This document shows positions 21,013-31,698 of a stretch of DNA of 32,500 nucleotides, in pieces (position 1 is the first letter of the stretch; each line of letters opens with the position of its first letter). Source of the stretch: Cristatella mucedo (taxonomy: Eukaryota; Bryozoa; Phylactolaemata; Cristatellidae); the NCBI GenBank assembly GCA_009760855.2, contig WPIO01000014.1, positions 585,001-617,500 of the forward strand, in the 5' to 3' direction. The notes under the pieces were generated by a model. The model did no database searches and had not been told where the DNA came from. It saw only the letters and a list, made by a program, of their open reading frames with translations. A program made the position numbers and the translations under genes.

Positions 21013-21179
21013 TACATGGCCCGATGGGTAAGTGGCTGCGTTTCACGATCTCGGTCCTGAGGCGGTGTGTTTGAATCTTGCAGTTGGCGATTCTTTATCA
21101 CCGCTACAAGCGGTGGTTGTAGCCTTTAATGCTCTTCTGTCGCTATACAAAAGGATGCTAGTAAATCAGCTAGCATTTT
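21013..21179 (+). mobile_element. SINE-2 copy b
   Basis: Collinear with the copy at 2384-2553: a GTTTCACGATCTCGG segment after a decayed box A, a box B-like TTTGAATCTTG, TTCTTTATCACCGC with a 6-bp stem CACCGC/GCGGTG around TACAA (21099-21115), TGCTCTTCTGTCGCTATACAAAAG, and the end GCTAGTAAATCAGCTAGCATTTT, which can form a second small stem. No clear target duplication. Confidence 0.82.
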
Positions 21180-21602
21180 CATTCATTTGATGCTTAGATC
21201 TATGACATTCTTCCCTTGTACTACGAGGTTACATGGACATAGAGTTACTGCGTTGCAGAATAATTCCAATCTTGTTGTCTCTGTTCATTTTTAATCGACA
21301 GAGAAATAGCAAGAAAAAACGAGAAAACATGTTTAACCAGTCACTTAAATCTTACCAGCGACAGTAATTAGCGACATGTCTGAAAGTGGTGGCAGCATTG
21401 CCACCGGTCAGTTCCTTATAAACTCGGAGATTCTTGTCATTACATGGACCGTTAGAGTTCAAGCCGTTATGTTAAGGTTCGGTTTAAAGGTTAAAGTAGA
21501 CTCGTAGCTTAAAGTTAACCAATCAGTTCTTGTAGGATTTTAAAGCAACAAAGCCAGACCTAATGTTTCGTATTTTTGCACACAGTGCGTTTTCCCAACG
21601 GC

Positions 21603-21646
21603 TTTGAATGGTTACATTAGTAACCATTCAAAATTTATTGAATAAA
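21603..21646 (+). repeat. 13-bp perfect stem-loop followed by AATAAA
   Basis: Arms 21603-21615 (TTTGAATGGTTAC) and 21620-21632 (GTAACCATTCAAA) pair perfectly around the loop ATTA. AATAAA follows at 21641-21646. It could be a transcript 3' end, a small foldback element remnant or a cruciform. No gene ending here is known to me. Confidence 0.7.
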
Positions 21647-21649
21647 GAC

Positions 21650-22455
21650 ACTGATCTCTTGAAAAGGAGTTCAAACTTTTGCATTCCCTTCGCCATTTTA
21701 GCAGATGAATTACACTGTTAATCTCGGTTACGTTTGGGTGATTAATGAAAAACAGGAGGAGGGCAGTAGACTAGAATTATTATATAAAAGTATGCCAATT
21801 AGCGATAAATTATATTGTCATTTAAGTTCAAATATATGTTTTTATACGTGCTTAAACGTAGCAAAATTGAAACTTTATCATTTGCGTAGCCTGAAGTCGC
21901 ATGCCCATCCATTCTAATGTTGGGTCACCACTCGGTCGAAGGAGGGCACAAACAAAGGAAGTTAAGAAATGCAGCCTTCAATGTACTGCATTTTTGCATA
22001 TTATGGTAGGTCTCATCAAATAATCGTCACTTATTACTCCGGCTGCTTCGAAAAGATTGTACAGACGTTCCTAATGATCCATCTCCTCTCACAACTGCTC
22101 CATGTCGTTAAACGAGAGAAGCACCGCTGTCCTTGTTTATGCCAAAGCATAAACCTGGAGAACCGAAACAAAAGCTTGCCACACAAAGGTGTGCCAAAAC
22201 AAACGCGAAACCGCATAAGTGCGCAGAACAAAAACGCATTGACAAATGTTTGCAAAAATAATTTTTAGGAACGTTGGTTTAAATGGATATTCATAATTAT
22301 ATTACTTTTTGAGAAAATAAATACATAGTATAACTCATGTCACATTATAATGTGTACAGTTATTAGATATCTTTTGAAATGGTATAGTTATATAGAAGAA
22401 GGTAATATAGCCTCCGCTTATATTCATGTGCTATTCCTTGAAGTTAATTTTCCGA
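21650..22455. other. AT-rich unannotated stretch
   Basis: About 800 bases. Frames such as 21705-21917 and 21969-22268 (plus) have no recognisable domain or signal peptide. I see nothing to support a gene. Confidence 0.5.
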
Positions 22456-23725
22456 AAGCTGGCTGGTCATGGCCATTGGAGGCCAAAGCATGACTATGGC
22501 GATGTGCTATGCCGGGAAATTTGGTAGGTAAACCAGAAAATGGTTTTCTGCAAATTAATATCGAAACCGAAGCTGCAAAATCCTTATTGTGGAAATGGCA
22601 GTTGCCTCGCAGTTAGAATTTGTATGGAGGCTGACTGGCCCGAGGCTGACTGGCCCGGGCCATTTGAGGCCATAGTGTGAAAATGCCCATTCGCAGTGGC
22701 ATGAAGTTTCAAGATTGAACTTGGAGCACCGTTTTCTATACAGTGAAATGACAACCACAGTTGTGCGACGCCTAGTGTAAACATGGCAGCTGTATTGCCA
22801 TTGGAATATGCATGGAGGCTGGCTGTTTCGGACCATCAGAAGTCATAGTATAAAAATAACCATAAACTTGGGAAATGTAATGAAATTTGATTGGTAAACC
22901 CGGAAAGTGATTTTCTGTAAATTAGTATCAAAACCGCAGCGGCGAAACGCCTATGGTGGCAACGGCAGTTGTATCGCGGCTCGATTATGTAAGGAGGCTG
23001 GCTTGCCCGAGCCATGTGTGGCAATTGCAAAAGAGCGCCAACACGCTATGCTATAAAATTTGATTGGTAAGCCGGAAACACTGTTTTCTAAAATATGGAA
23101 TCAAAACCATAGTGGCAGGACGCCAATTGTAGAAATAGAAGCTGTATCACAGTTTATATATATATATGTATATTTTTATATATATTTATATAGATAGATA
23201 GATAAATAAATAGATAGATAGATAGATATAGGGAGGCCACAGCGTGAGATCGCGCGAGCGAAAACGCATTAATTTGTGTGGATAAAACTGAATCACTGCT
23301 TTCTATAATTTAAACTCAACGCCGCAGTTGTGCTAAGTGTCTTGTTGGAATGGCTGTTGTATCGCGGTTTGACTATCTAGGGCTGCATTTGGGTTCGGGC
23401 CAACAAAGGCCTGGCATAAGAACGCGCAAGGGCACTCCTATGAACTTTAGCGGGTAACCGTGGCCCTATGTTCTCTGCAATTTGGAATTGAAATCTCAGT
23501 TTCGCAAAGTTTTTGTCGAAATGGCAGATTTATCGCCGTTCAAATTTTTAAATACGCTGGCTGACACGGACCATTTGAGGCCATAGCACGAGAACGCCGA
23601 AGTGCAATTGCATGCAATTTGGCGAGTAAATCTGTCACTCCATTATGTATAATTTAGAATCAAAACCGGTTTTCTGACGTTTATTTTAGAAATAGCAGCT
23701 GTATAGCGGTTATTCGTGGGACCCA
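22456..23725. repeat. Degenerate tandem array, unit about 170-185 bp
   Basis: Blocks recur in the same order in about seven units. The block TTTTCT-x-AAATTAG-x-ATCAAAACCGCAG starts at about 22547, 22732, 22912, 23084, 23300 and 23470, with a partial one near 23648. It is followed each time by GAAATGGCAG(T/C)TGTATCGC-like, GGAGGCTGGCT-like, GGCCATTTGAGGCCATAGCGTGAGAACGC-like and TGAAATTTGATTGGTAAACC-like blocks. Spacing is 170-185 bp except for one unit lengthened by an AT/GATA microsatellite. Units are strongly diverged, so this is an old array. Unit boundaries are approximate. Confidence 0.75.
23154..23230. repeat. (TA)n and (GATA)n microsatellite inside the tandem array
   Basis: TATATATA runs pass into GATA units with some AATA. 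It interrupts one array unit and explains that unit's extra length. Confidence 0.92.
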
Positions 23726-23954
23726 AAAATTCCACAGTTGAAAATTAAACCTTGAATTTGCATATCGACCACTTAGCTGCCTACCAATATGTGTCTTCTT
23801 AGTAGTTGATCAATGGCGCCGTCAGAGGAGGGCAGTCATCGGCCAATTCGCCGAAAGCAGCAGGAACCCCGCTACAGGAACGATGCCCGGAACTTAAAAA
23901 TTTTTGGCATGCATTTGCAGTGTTTATTCGTCACGGTATTCTATTTGCTATGCC

Positions 23955-24115
23955 GAGCTGGTTTGGTCCAGCGGTTAAGGTGCTCGCCCCCGACCAAGGT
24001 CTGGCTGAGGTCATGGGCTCGAGCCCGGAGGCATATGTGAAGCGCCTGAATAGAGATTAAGTTCTCTTGGGGTGCTATACAAACGAATTATATTATATTA
24101 ATATTAATTATATTA
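23955..24115 (+). mobile_element. SINE-1 copy d, best preserved
   Basis: Box A TGGTCCAGCGG (23964-23974) fits the consensus fully. Box B GGCTCGAGCCC (24016-24026) has one mismatch. The 41-base spacing suits a tRNA origin. The tail GTGAAGCGCCTGAATAGAG...TTAAGTTCTCTTGGGGTGCTATACAAA is the L2-type 3' hairpin, and an AT-rich run ends the copy. Confidence 0.88.
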
Positions 24116-25245
24116 AGATAGAAATTATGAACCTCGAGTCAAAGATCTTGTGCGAGATCAAACAAGCATCTAACTAGAACAGGCATTCTGACGGGCTTTC
24201 TCAAAGTCTGACATGATATATGCTGGACTCGTAGTTTGTATCATTACTGATGAAGAAACTGGACGTACTATTATTACTTCTAGCGGGTATTACGGGTTGC
24301 AAGCATTTCGCGCTCTTGATGTGGTGAGTAGGAAAGTGACTCGCTCGTGGTGAGTACGAAAGACGGGAGTTGATGAGGAGGGACTTGTTTGCAGAGAGAA
24401 AGGAGACTCATCAACGCACTGTTTGCATTATTTCTAAAAGGCGCGAAACACCATAATGGGAACTCTTGCGTGCTAAGCCGTTCAGATTGTTAAGGACTAT
24501 ACATTATTGGCAGTTCCTGAGTCATTATAATTAAAAGCCTAGACCCTATAGTCTTTGATGTTGATCGCGTAAATTCATTCCAAGGTCATGGTTAATTAAG
24601 CTGTAGATAACGCCAGCGCCTCTGTGTGCATGTAGCACCTCTGTCGCTGCGAAATACACAGCCACGTGCGGACGGTGGACGTGGACTTGGTGCAAGGGTG
24701 TAGGCGTCGTTCTTGATTGCTATTCTGTTCCGCTACCATTGGCGTGCCTGCGTGCGTACACCGCTGCAGCTTTTACCGACCGTTTGCTCGTCTTAATTGA
24801 TCTGTAAAGCTTCAATAGTATCTGTGGAAGGCCTGGAAGGACTAGCACCGTTACGCGAGCTGCATTTGTACTTAGGGAATGGAGTCCTGAAGGCTCTGCA
24901 GCGCGTTTGTTACGTTTGGTGAGAGAAGCTTCGGATTAATGATTCGCATCCCTCTTCGTCGCCATACGACGTACGATGTCAACATACGACGTCGCCCCGT
25001 CGTAAAGCTTTTGGCTATTCTGGCGTGCAACAACTTGCCCAAGTCATGGTTTTCAACCTTGACTAAATTAATATTATTAGAAAAAATGTGCAGAGCATTC
25101 TTAGAGAGCCGAATCTTCGTATAGGCACTTAGCATATACTGGGAGAAATAATTAGAAATAATTAGTGATACCGTGCACAGTTTTAGCACGCTTACATGCC
25201 CAAAATATTAATCGCATGGAAAGACTGAATGCTGTGATGACAGGC
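24116..25245. other. Unannotated stretch
   Basis: About 1.1 kb. A small direct repeat CATACGACGT occurs twice near 24962 and 24983. The frame 24872-25189 (minus, 105 codons) shows no domain I know. No gene supported. Confidence 0.5.
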
Positions 25246-25247
25246 AA

Positions 25248-25475
25248 TTCTGACAGGCAATGCTGACACTGTGCATGCTGCCACTAACCACATTTGCATG
25301 CTGACCCTGTGCATGTCACCCCTAACCATATTATTCATTTCGTTTGTTTTTTCAAGCATGATTTTACTTACCTTTCAATTGCATTTCACTTTACAGCAAA
25401 TGTAAAGCGCCTAGAGAGAGATTAAGTTCTCTGAGGGCGCTTTATCAAGTGAATTATTATTATTATTATTATAAT
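25248..25475 (+). mobile_element. LINE-A copy 3, 3' UTR and tail only
   Basis: Starts GGCAATGCTGACACTGTGCAT and follows the 3' UTR of the copy at 1-312 almost base for base (ACCACATTTGCATGC, TTCAAGCATGATTTTACTTACC). It ends in the L2-type hairpin (25400-25450) and (TTA)n. Its high similarity to 1-312 suggests fairly recent activity of this family. Confidence 0.88.
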
Positions 25476-25479
25476 TCCT

Positions 25480-27410
25480 GTCGCTTCTTTTTTAAATGTA
25501 GTCAATTTGGGGACTTCCACGATGAGAAATGGTGAAATATTACACTCGCGAAGTTTACGACAGAAAACCTTGCTTTGCATTTTTGTAGTTTTACATCAAC
25601 TGCGAACCTCTTATTGGACAAAAGGGGTGGCCTGTAAGAAGTGAATTGCAAATGTCCAGACCGCAAGTAAAATATTCTAGAAAAATTTGACTTTGGCATT
25701 CTTGTCTAAGCAGACCCTAATTAATCCCATGAAGGCATGTACTGATTGAAGAGCTGAGTGTCTTACATGTGCCTGAAGTGGCTGCTTGCTCAGACAAAAC
25801 TTGGGACTCAAAGCAGGAATTTCTCGCTGAAGCTATTCAAATTACCGAGCTCTGGTTAACCAAAACTAGGCTAATTGCTGACTAGTGGTGTACCAAACTT
25901 ACGTGAATTCAAAAGTAACGCTCATTCCACATAGTCGCGGAAGCAGTAAAAGAAGCCGAGCACAGCATTCAGGTGCATCAAGTGGCATCATTCTGTTTGA
26001 GAGCTTGCTTCGCTGAACGCATCATTGGTTCGATGCATGAGGAGAAAGAGTTCGCAATATCTAATTTTAGCCACGCCATCTGTCTGCTAAGACCAATACC
26101 TAGACTGCTATGAAGCTGGAACTTAAACTTTATAAGACAGCAGCAAGGACATACTATTATAAATCTCAAAGATTTTCCAACAACAACTGGAGAATTAAAG
26201 TAGCACAAGCAGAATCGATAGCTTAAAGTCCGTGATGGAAAAACCTTTGACTCAAAGTACGGCTTCGGTGTCAAGAACGTTATGGTTTCACGCTAGTGCA
26301 CAAATGCCACGTACCTTAATTTTGTACTTTTCTTATTGCCGTTGTGGAGCTTGTGACTGTTGTAGCTTGTTTCGAGGCTTCTAGCTGAACATACGCTTAT
26401 AGGATGGACAGTTGTTCGCATGCTACTTAATTAAACTGTCACACGGTTAATGAAAAATGCTATGATCTTCAGGCTCACGCATTCCAATCAAAGTGATGTG
26501 GTTGCCGCCATGCTTTGGTTGCTGACTCGACGCTCAGTAAAACAAATGAACTTGAATTTCTGCTCTGAGTCGCATTCGCCTCTTCGCTTACCGCATTTTG
26601 AAGGCTTGTCTGTTGGTGAATGCTCGTTTTCTGAGACCACCTGGATGCTGCTATGACACCGAGTATAAATGTATTCAAAATGGATAGAAAGCCGATGCCA
26701 CAGATGAATATGTTAAGTTGCTATCGCTTGACAGGCAGTCGCTTGCTCCTCTGTGCTTTGTGTGCTCACGTTTAGCTTGACTGTGAGATAATCATGGCTT
26801 AGCAAGCTTGCCTTAAGATCCTTTAAGGTATTTTGGAATATAAGTCTGAAGCGAAAGGTGTCTGTCGGCTTCACTCGGCCAGGAGAAGCACTTATAGACT
26901 GAACGCTCGAGTTCAGAAGACGCTCAGCTGAAGCCCAGCTCGACAATATGATAGCAATCGGTGATGCAGATGAAATGAAGATATTTGGAACATTTGGTCA
27001 GAAGGAGTCTGAAAATCTTCTGTAGCTACTTTTGCTTGAGCCCGAGGTGGTTTAGAAGCCGGAGGTTGATGTTTAATATAAAAAGGTCATATTAGAATAT
27101 TTTCTAGTCTATCTTGAGGACAGCCTGAATTTAACATGGAGAAGTGAAATTTTGCCATTCTAAATCGGCCAGGTTATTAAAGTACTGGGGATTATTGACA
27201 ATTCCTGACTTATAGTGATTAGGAAATACAATTGCCAGGATCTAGTTATGACCACATGCACAACCTCTGAAGTCATCGTTAGTTGAGTTACGCGAAATGG
27301 TTGGCGCTATGTACATGACGCCCCTCCGTGACTTTGGAACTTCGAGCAACACGCAAAGGACACGGACTTCATTAGAATGTAAGAATGTGATCGCCTCTCA
27401 TAAAAGCGAT
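25480..27410. other. Unannotated stretch
   Basis: About 1.9 kb with no repeat family I can name. Frames at 25978-26274, 26713-26946 (minus) and 26450-26656 (plus) are short, overlap on opposite strands and have no recognisable domains. Confidence 0.5.
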
Positions 27411-27411
27411 C

Positions 27412-27450
27412 GGAAACAGAAACGGAAACAGGAAACAGAAACGGAAACAG
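27412..27450 (+). repeat. GAAACN hexamer array
   Basis: Six GAAACA or GAAACG units in tandem, with one extra G. The 6-base spacing resembles the GAAANN repeat bound by IRF-type factors in animals, but it may be just a minisatellite. Confidence 0.7.
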
Positions 27451-27538
27451 AGCCTCAACACTCGCACTAAAGGTGTGTGAATATTATGCTACAGCCGCAG
27501 GGCGGGAGCAGACGGCTGGCTTCTGCGTACTTCTACCA

Positions 27539-27558
27539 GTCTCTCTCTCATTTTATCT

Positions 27559-27608
<50 letters not shown>

Positions 27609-27641
27609 CTCTCGCTCTCTCGCTCTCTCAGCTCTCCCTCT
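27539..27641. repeat. Long CT (GA) microsatellite
   Basis: About 100 bases of CT units with a few CTCTCG and CATC variants, at the left edge of the GC-rich region. Such tracts often lie in promoters, but no transcript start can be shown here. Confidence 0.95.
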
Positions 27642-28330
27642 GGTCGTGCAATGTGCGAGAGGCCGGACATTGACCGAAAGCCTCCGAAGAATCCGCCCAC
27701 CGAAGCGGCAATCGTCGACCTTGGTCAGATTGGCCGCAGCACGAGTTGCAGGCCGCTGTCTTCCTGGCTGGCGACCAAAAGATTCCAGCGGAGGGGGCAG
27801 AGTGAGCGAGAAACGAATGGACGATGGCTTCGGCGCTGTCTTTCCGCTTTGGCTCGTGCAGCTGGCCAGAGTTCAGAGTGCCTGTGAGCGGCACAGCGAG
27901 CTCAGGTACAGGAAAGGAGGAAGCAGCTCCTCAGCAAGTTCCGGTTAGCGGCCATCTTACGGTCGTGTTAGCGAGGCAATGCCTAGCATGCCGATGCGCC
28001 AGTCGGCTGACGGGTAGACAATTGCCAGACAATCGCTCTCGGCGGTAGGGCGCGAGGCTCGCTTGCACGCGGGCGACGCACGAGCTAGCGCCGCCCGGCC
28101 GAGTTTTAGCCGGCAGACGAGCGGAGAAGCTTCCAGGAAATTCTAGCATTTCCCAGGTGATTAGCATTTGACGGGCACCATTGTGCCGCCTCGCTTTCTC
28201 GGAAACGTTCTGCCGTCAGCGGTTAATTGCAACCTGCTTTTGCCACCGCATTGCACGACGCGGCGCTCTTACATGATGACCATGACAATTCTTACATGAC
28301 AATTCACCAATGCGAGACTCGGAATAGCGG

Positions 28331-28562
28331 CGGCGGCAGAACAGCATTGGCAGCGATGTCGGCGGCGGTAGCAGCGGCGGCGGTAGCAGCCGCTGCGATA
28401 GCAGCCGAAGCAGCAGCAGCTGCTGCTTCGGCTGCTGTTTCGGCAGCTGCTGCTGCTTCGAGCAGCAGCTGCGGCGGCTGCCGAAGCAGCAGCAGCAGCA
28501 GCAGAGGCGGCCGCGGCGGCGTGAAAAGTAGCAGTGGCGGCGGCGGAAACAGCAGCAACAGC
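28331..28562. repeat. GCN/GGC trinucleotide-rich tract
   Basis: Imperfect GCA, GCG and GGC triplets. One plus-strand frame (28227-28613) would read as a poly-Ala then Ser/Gly protein, and the opposite strand is also open as Leu/Pro/Ala. Both are expected from repeat composition, so no CDS is called. An 18-bp palindrome lies inside (28400-28436). Confidence 0.85.
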
Positions 28563-28619
28563 AGACTATGTCAGTCGCAGGTCAATATAGGCTCATCGAT
28601 CTGTACACATTAGACAGCT

Positions 28620-29105
28620 TTGTGCCCTACTGTCCGCACCTTAAAATCGTTGCGCATAACTTAAGCACCAGAGTTATTGCAAAATATTAAGAAACTTGCG
28701 AGTCAGATGAGCTATGTTCATTTCAATGCCAGATTCAATTTAAGAGCCGGCTTCTGAAATGAAATCGTGCATTAAGTGTTTAAAAAAGGCGGCTAGGATG
28801 TCGTCTACCTGTACGTCGTGCCAATGCATGCGCAGTGTCCGATGTAAGCGATAGAAAGCGCAGGTCCAGTCCGTGCTGGTATTGGTATCGGCAGCACTGC
28901 GGGCCAAGTCTCACGATGAGAGACACCGAAGGCATTTCCTTGTCGGCTTTTCACTTGGTTTTAAGTAAGCTTAGGGAAAACCGCTAGAACATCGGCCGGT
29001 AGGCCTAAACCGTCATCAGGAAACCGAGGCTCTTACAGGAACAATGGTCGCTATTCCGCTGCCACGCAGCATCGGCGATCGTGTAGGCTTGTGCGTGCGA
29101 AATAA
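28620..29105. other. Unannotated stretch
   Basis: About 490 bases between the triplet tract and the 3' end of the minus-strand gene. No supported feature. Confidence 0.5.
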
Positions 29106-29111
29106 TTTATT
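29106..29111 (-). terminator. Candidate polyA signal AATAAA for the minus-strand gene
   Basis: TTTATT on the plus strand gives AATAAA on the minus strand, about 250 bases after the stop codon at 29362-29360. It is the only canonical signal I noticed at a sensible distance. Confidence 0.5.
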
Positions 29112-29196
29112 TTGACTCAACAAGTGCAAGAGTCAGAAAAATGCGCCATTCGCTGCAATGGTCTCCTTTTTTCTGCCGGGCTCCTCCCAGACCGCT

Positions 29197-29254
29197 GATC
29201 GGCGCCGAAATGCAAGCGGTGCAATTTTGAGCATCCTATTTTTCGGCGCCGATC
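29197..29254 (-). repeat. 14-bp perfect inverted repeat in the presumed 3' UTR
   Basis: Arms 29197-29210 (GATCGGCGCCGAAA) and 29241-29254 (its exact complement) enclose 30 bases. It lies between the stop codon and the polyA signal of the minus-strand gene, so the RNA could form a very GC-rich hairpin. The arms are also palindromic at CGGCGCCG. Confidence 0.75.
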
Positions 29255-29359
29255 TGCGTTGTCTCCAGCATATGAGATAGCAGCGCGTCCCAGAGTGAGC
29301 GGAGCAGCTAGCTTCTGTATAAAAACCTTAGAAAATCGTATTCCAATAAAGACGACTCT

Positions 29360-31601
29360 TCACCGTAGGAGGACAACCCTGTAGCTGGACAGGTTTGCCG
29401 GTAGAAGCACGCTGGCCACGCTCTCATCACGGAAATCCGGGATTCCGTCTGCGTCTGCAGAGGAGTCGACAAAAGGATTAGTCGAGCGGGCGCGAGCGCC
29501 GGCGGCTCCGCCCCCCTGTGCCTGCTCCGCGGGTCGTCGCTCATTGGTCGGAGATTGAGCGGCCGCTTGGTTTCGGTCGCAGACAGCCTCCTCTTCTGCG
29601 AATCGTCCGCTTCCAACTTCATGGCCGCGCCGAACATCGGCCTCTTGCCGCGCGGCGGCGGCGGCGGCGCCCGTCTGGTTTTCTCGATCGCGCCGCGGCG
29701 GCGGGGGCGGCGGCGGTCCGATCGCGCGGCGATCGGGTGCCGCGAGCGGCCGCGAGTGGCCGCCAAGCGACGGCCGTTGGGCGTCGCCTTCGTGCGCGTC
29801 CTTCTCTCGAAGCGGCGAAGCATCCGTCGCGTTTGTAGCGCAGCATCGCGGGCAGCCGTCGCTGCCGCCTTGCGCATCCAGTGTAGGGCTTCGCTGCCGT
29901 CGCCGGTCGTCAAAAGAAATGGCCGTAGCGCGACGGCCGCCATTAGGAGGGCTCCTGCGAGACTCCTCTTCGACGCAGTCCGCCGCTTCCGCTTCGAGTC
30001 TTCGCCGGCTTGACACGCGCCTGCCAGAAGCTGACAGCGGCGGCGGCGGCGGCGCGGCATGGCAGACACCGCGGCGCAAACCAAGCTGGCAGTCGTCGGC
30101 CGCTGCAGCGGTGGCCGGGCGGCGGCGACCTCGAGCCCCCGGTCCGGCCGACGGCGGCGTCCGGGTCTTTCGCCTCGATGTTCGTCTAGCCTGGCTGCCG
30201 CTCCGGCTTTCGGATGCCAGGCAGCGGCGGCGGCGGCTGCCTCGCGCAGCGCCGTCGTATTCATGCCTTTCCTCCTCCTCGCCGCCGCCGCCCTCCAGCA
30301 GCGCCGCAGCCGCCGCGCCTTCCGCTCCGGCAGGGAGGGCATCCAGCCGGTGGCGGCGGAGGCGGCGGCGGCCGACGAGGCGCCCGAGGCCACTCACGCG
30401 AGGCCAACGGTTGTCGTCGCCGCTGTCGCTCGTCGCCGGCGCGTCGGTGGCGACATCGGTGATGCTCACCGCTCGATGGCTGCCAGCACTGCTGCTGCTG
30501 CTGCTGCTGCCACTGGTGGAGCGGTTTGCATTGGCGTTCTCGTTGGCGCGCTCGGGAGACGGCGCGGCCCGCTGTCTGGCGGCACCTCGCGAGGCCGCGG
30601 CGCTTCTCGGCTGTGCGGCTGCAGCCGGCACTGCGACGGTCTCCCGCTGCCGCTCCGCCTCGGCCGTCGGCCGCCGCTGTCGATTCGTGCCTTCGTCTGC
30701 TTGCGCCGCCTGCTCGTACTGCATTTCGAAAGCGGAGCTCTCGTTCTCGAAGGCGGCGGCGGCGATCTGGGCGGAGGCGGCGGCGACTCGAGCGGCAGGA
30801 CTAAGCCCTGCGTCGTCGACCCGCGCCGGACGGCCCGGTGGCGGCTTCGGCGGCGGCGGAGCGTCGTAGTCAAAGTCGTCGTCGTAGTCATAATATCCTT
30901 TGGCGTACAGCATGTCTGCCGTGGGAAGCCCGCCGCGATCGCTCTCGTAATTATCTTCGTAATCGTCGTCGTCGCCCGCATCCTGCGGATAGGCGCCGCC
31001 GCCGGCCTGCACGCGCCGCGAGTCATGTGGCGCGAAGGCGACGCCTGCGCCCACTCCGCGGCTGCCATAGTCGTCCGCCGCCGCCGCCTCCGCCCGCGAC
31101 AGCTCGAAGCCGCCCTCTGACGCGACAGCTCCACCGGCGAACCCGCGCCGTGCGTCGAAGCCGTATCGAGCGCGCCGCTGCGGCCAAGCTCGCGAGTCGG
31201 CGGTGGCAGCGGCGGCGAAGATGGCGTCGCGCCCGTCGTCGTCTCCGACGTCAATATCCCAGTCTCGAGGGCGTCGCCGCTCGTCGAGCGGTGCCGCGAA
31301 CGCGCTGCGTCCGTCGAGACCGACGTCAGCGAGGTCGTTGCGCCAGTCGGCGCCACCGCCGTTGAAAGCCGCAACGGAAATATCGCTGGCGTCGCCGGAA
31401 GTGAGCGGAGGCTGAGGGTACATGCCGCCGCCGTAGACGAGCGGGGGAAGGGGGTAGACGTTGCCGTGTTTGCACGCTGCTTGGTCAGCAGGATGCTGAC
31501 CGCGAAGCCGATCGCTGACGCCGCGTCCGCCGCCGTCGAGCGGCACCGCCTCGTCAAGCGGCAGCTGCCTGTAGCCGGCTTGATGACGCCGTCGGGCGCG
31601 A
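29360..31601 (-). CDS. Unrecognised low-complexity protein, long 3' exon
   Basis: One frame stays open from about 31730 to the TGA at 29362-29360; the first in-frame ATG is at 31423 (687 residues). I place the left limit at a possible acceptor (TTCGCTTTAG, exon from 31601). Parts look like real protein: YPLPPLVYGGGMYPQPPL, an acidic Tyr/Asp region (YYDYDDDFDYD), PPPPKPPPGRP, a Ser run, and a C-terminus with STNPFVDSSADADGIPDF (an NPF motif, a known EH-domain ligand) ending LSSYRVVLLR. Most is Ala, Arg, Gly, Pro and Ser. GC content is extreme and other frames on both strands are also long, so part of the frame may be chance. A GTGAGT near 30395 could be a splice donor. No function is claimed. 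Confidence 0.5.
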
Positions 31602-31698
31602 CTAAAGCGAATCGTGTACCAGCGTGCTCCAGGCTGAAGATAGCATTGCGGCCGCGGCGTGCGGAGGTAACGGTTTTCGCATACTCGCCTCGGAGCAC

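Noticed and set aside
22456-23725. CRISPR-like array
   Set aside because: Units are about 180 bp and diverged along their whole length, with no short identical repeats and spacers, in an animal genome.
28227-28613. Poly-Ala/Ser frame of 128 codons
   Set aside because: Its composition follows from the GCN repeat, and the opposite strand is open as well.
30059-31120. Plus-strand 353-codon frame (and 29919-30869, 316 codons) opposite the minus-strand gene
   Set aside because: They are Arg/Ala/Gly-rich throughout, as expected from an antisense shadow of very GC-rich DNA, with no protein-like segments.
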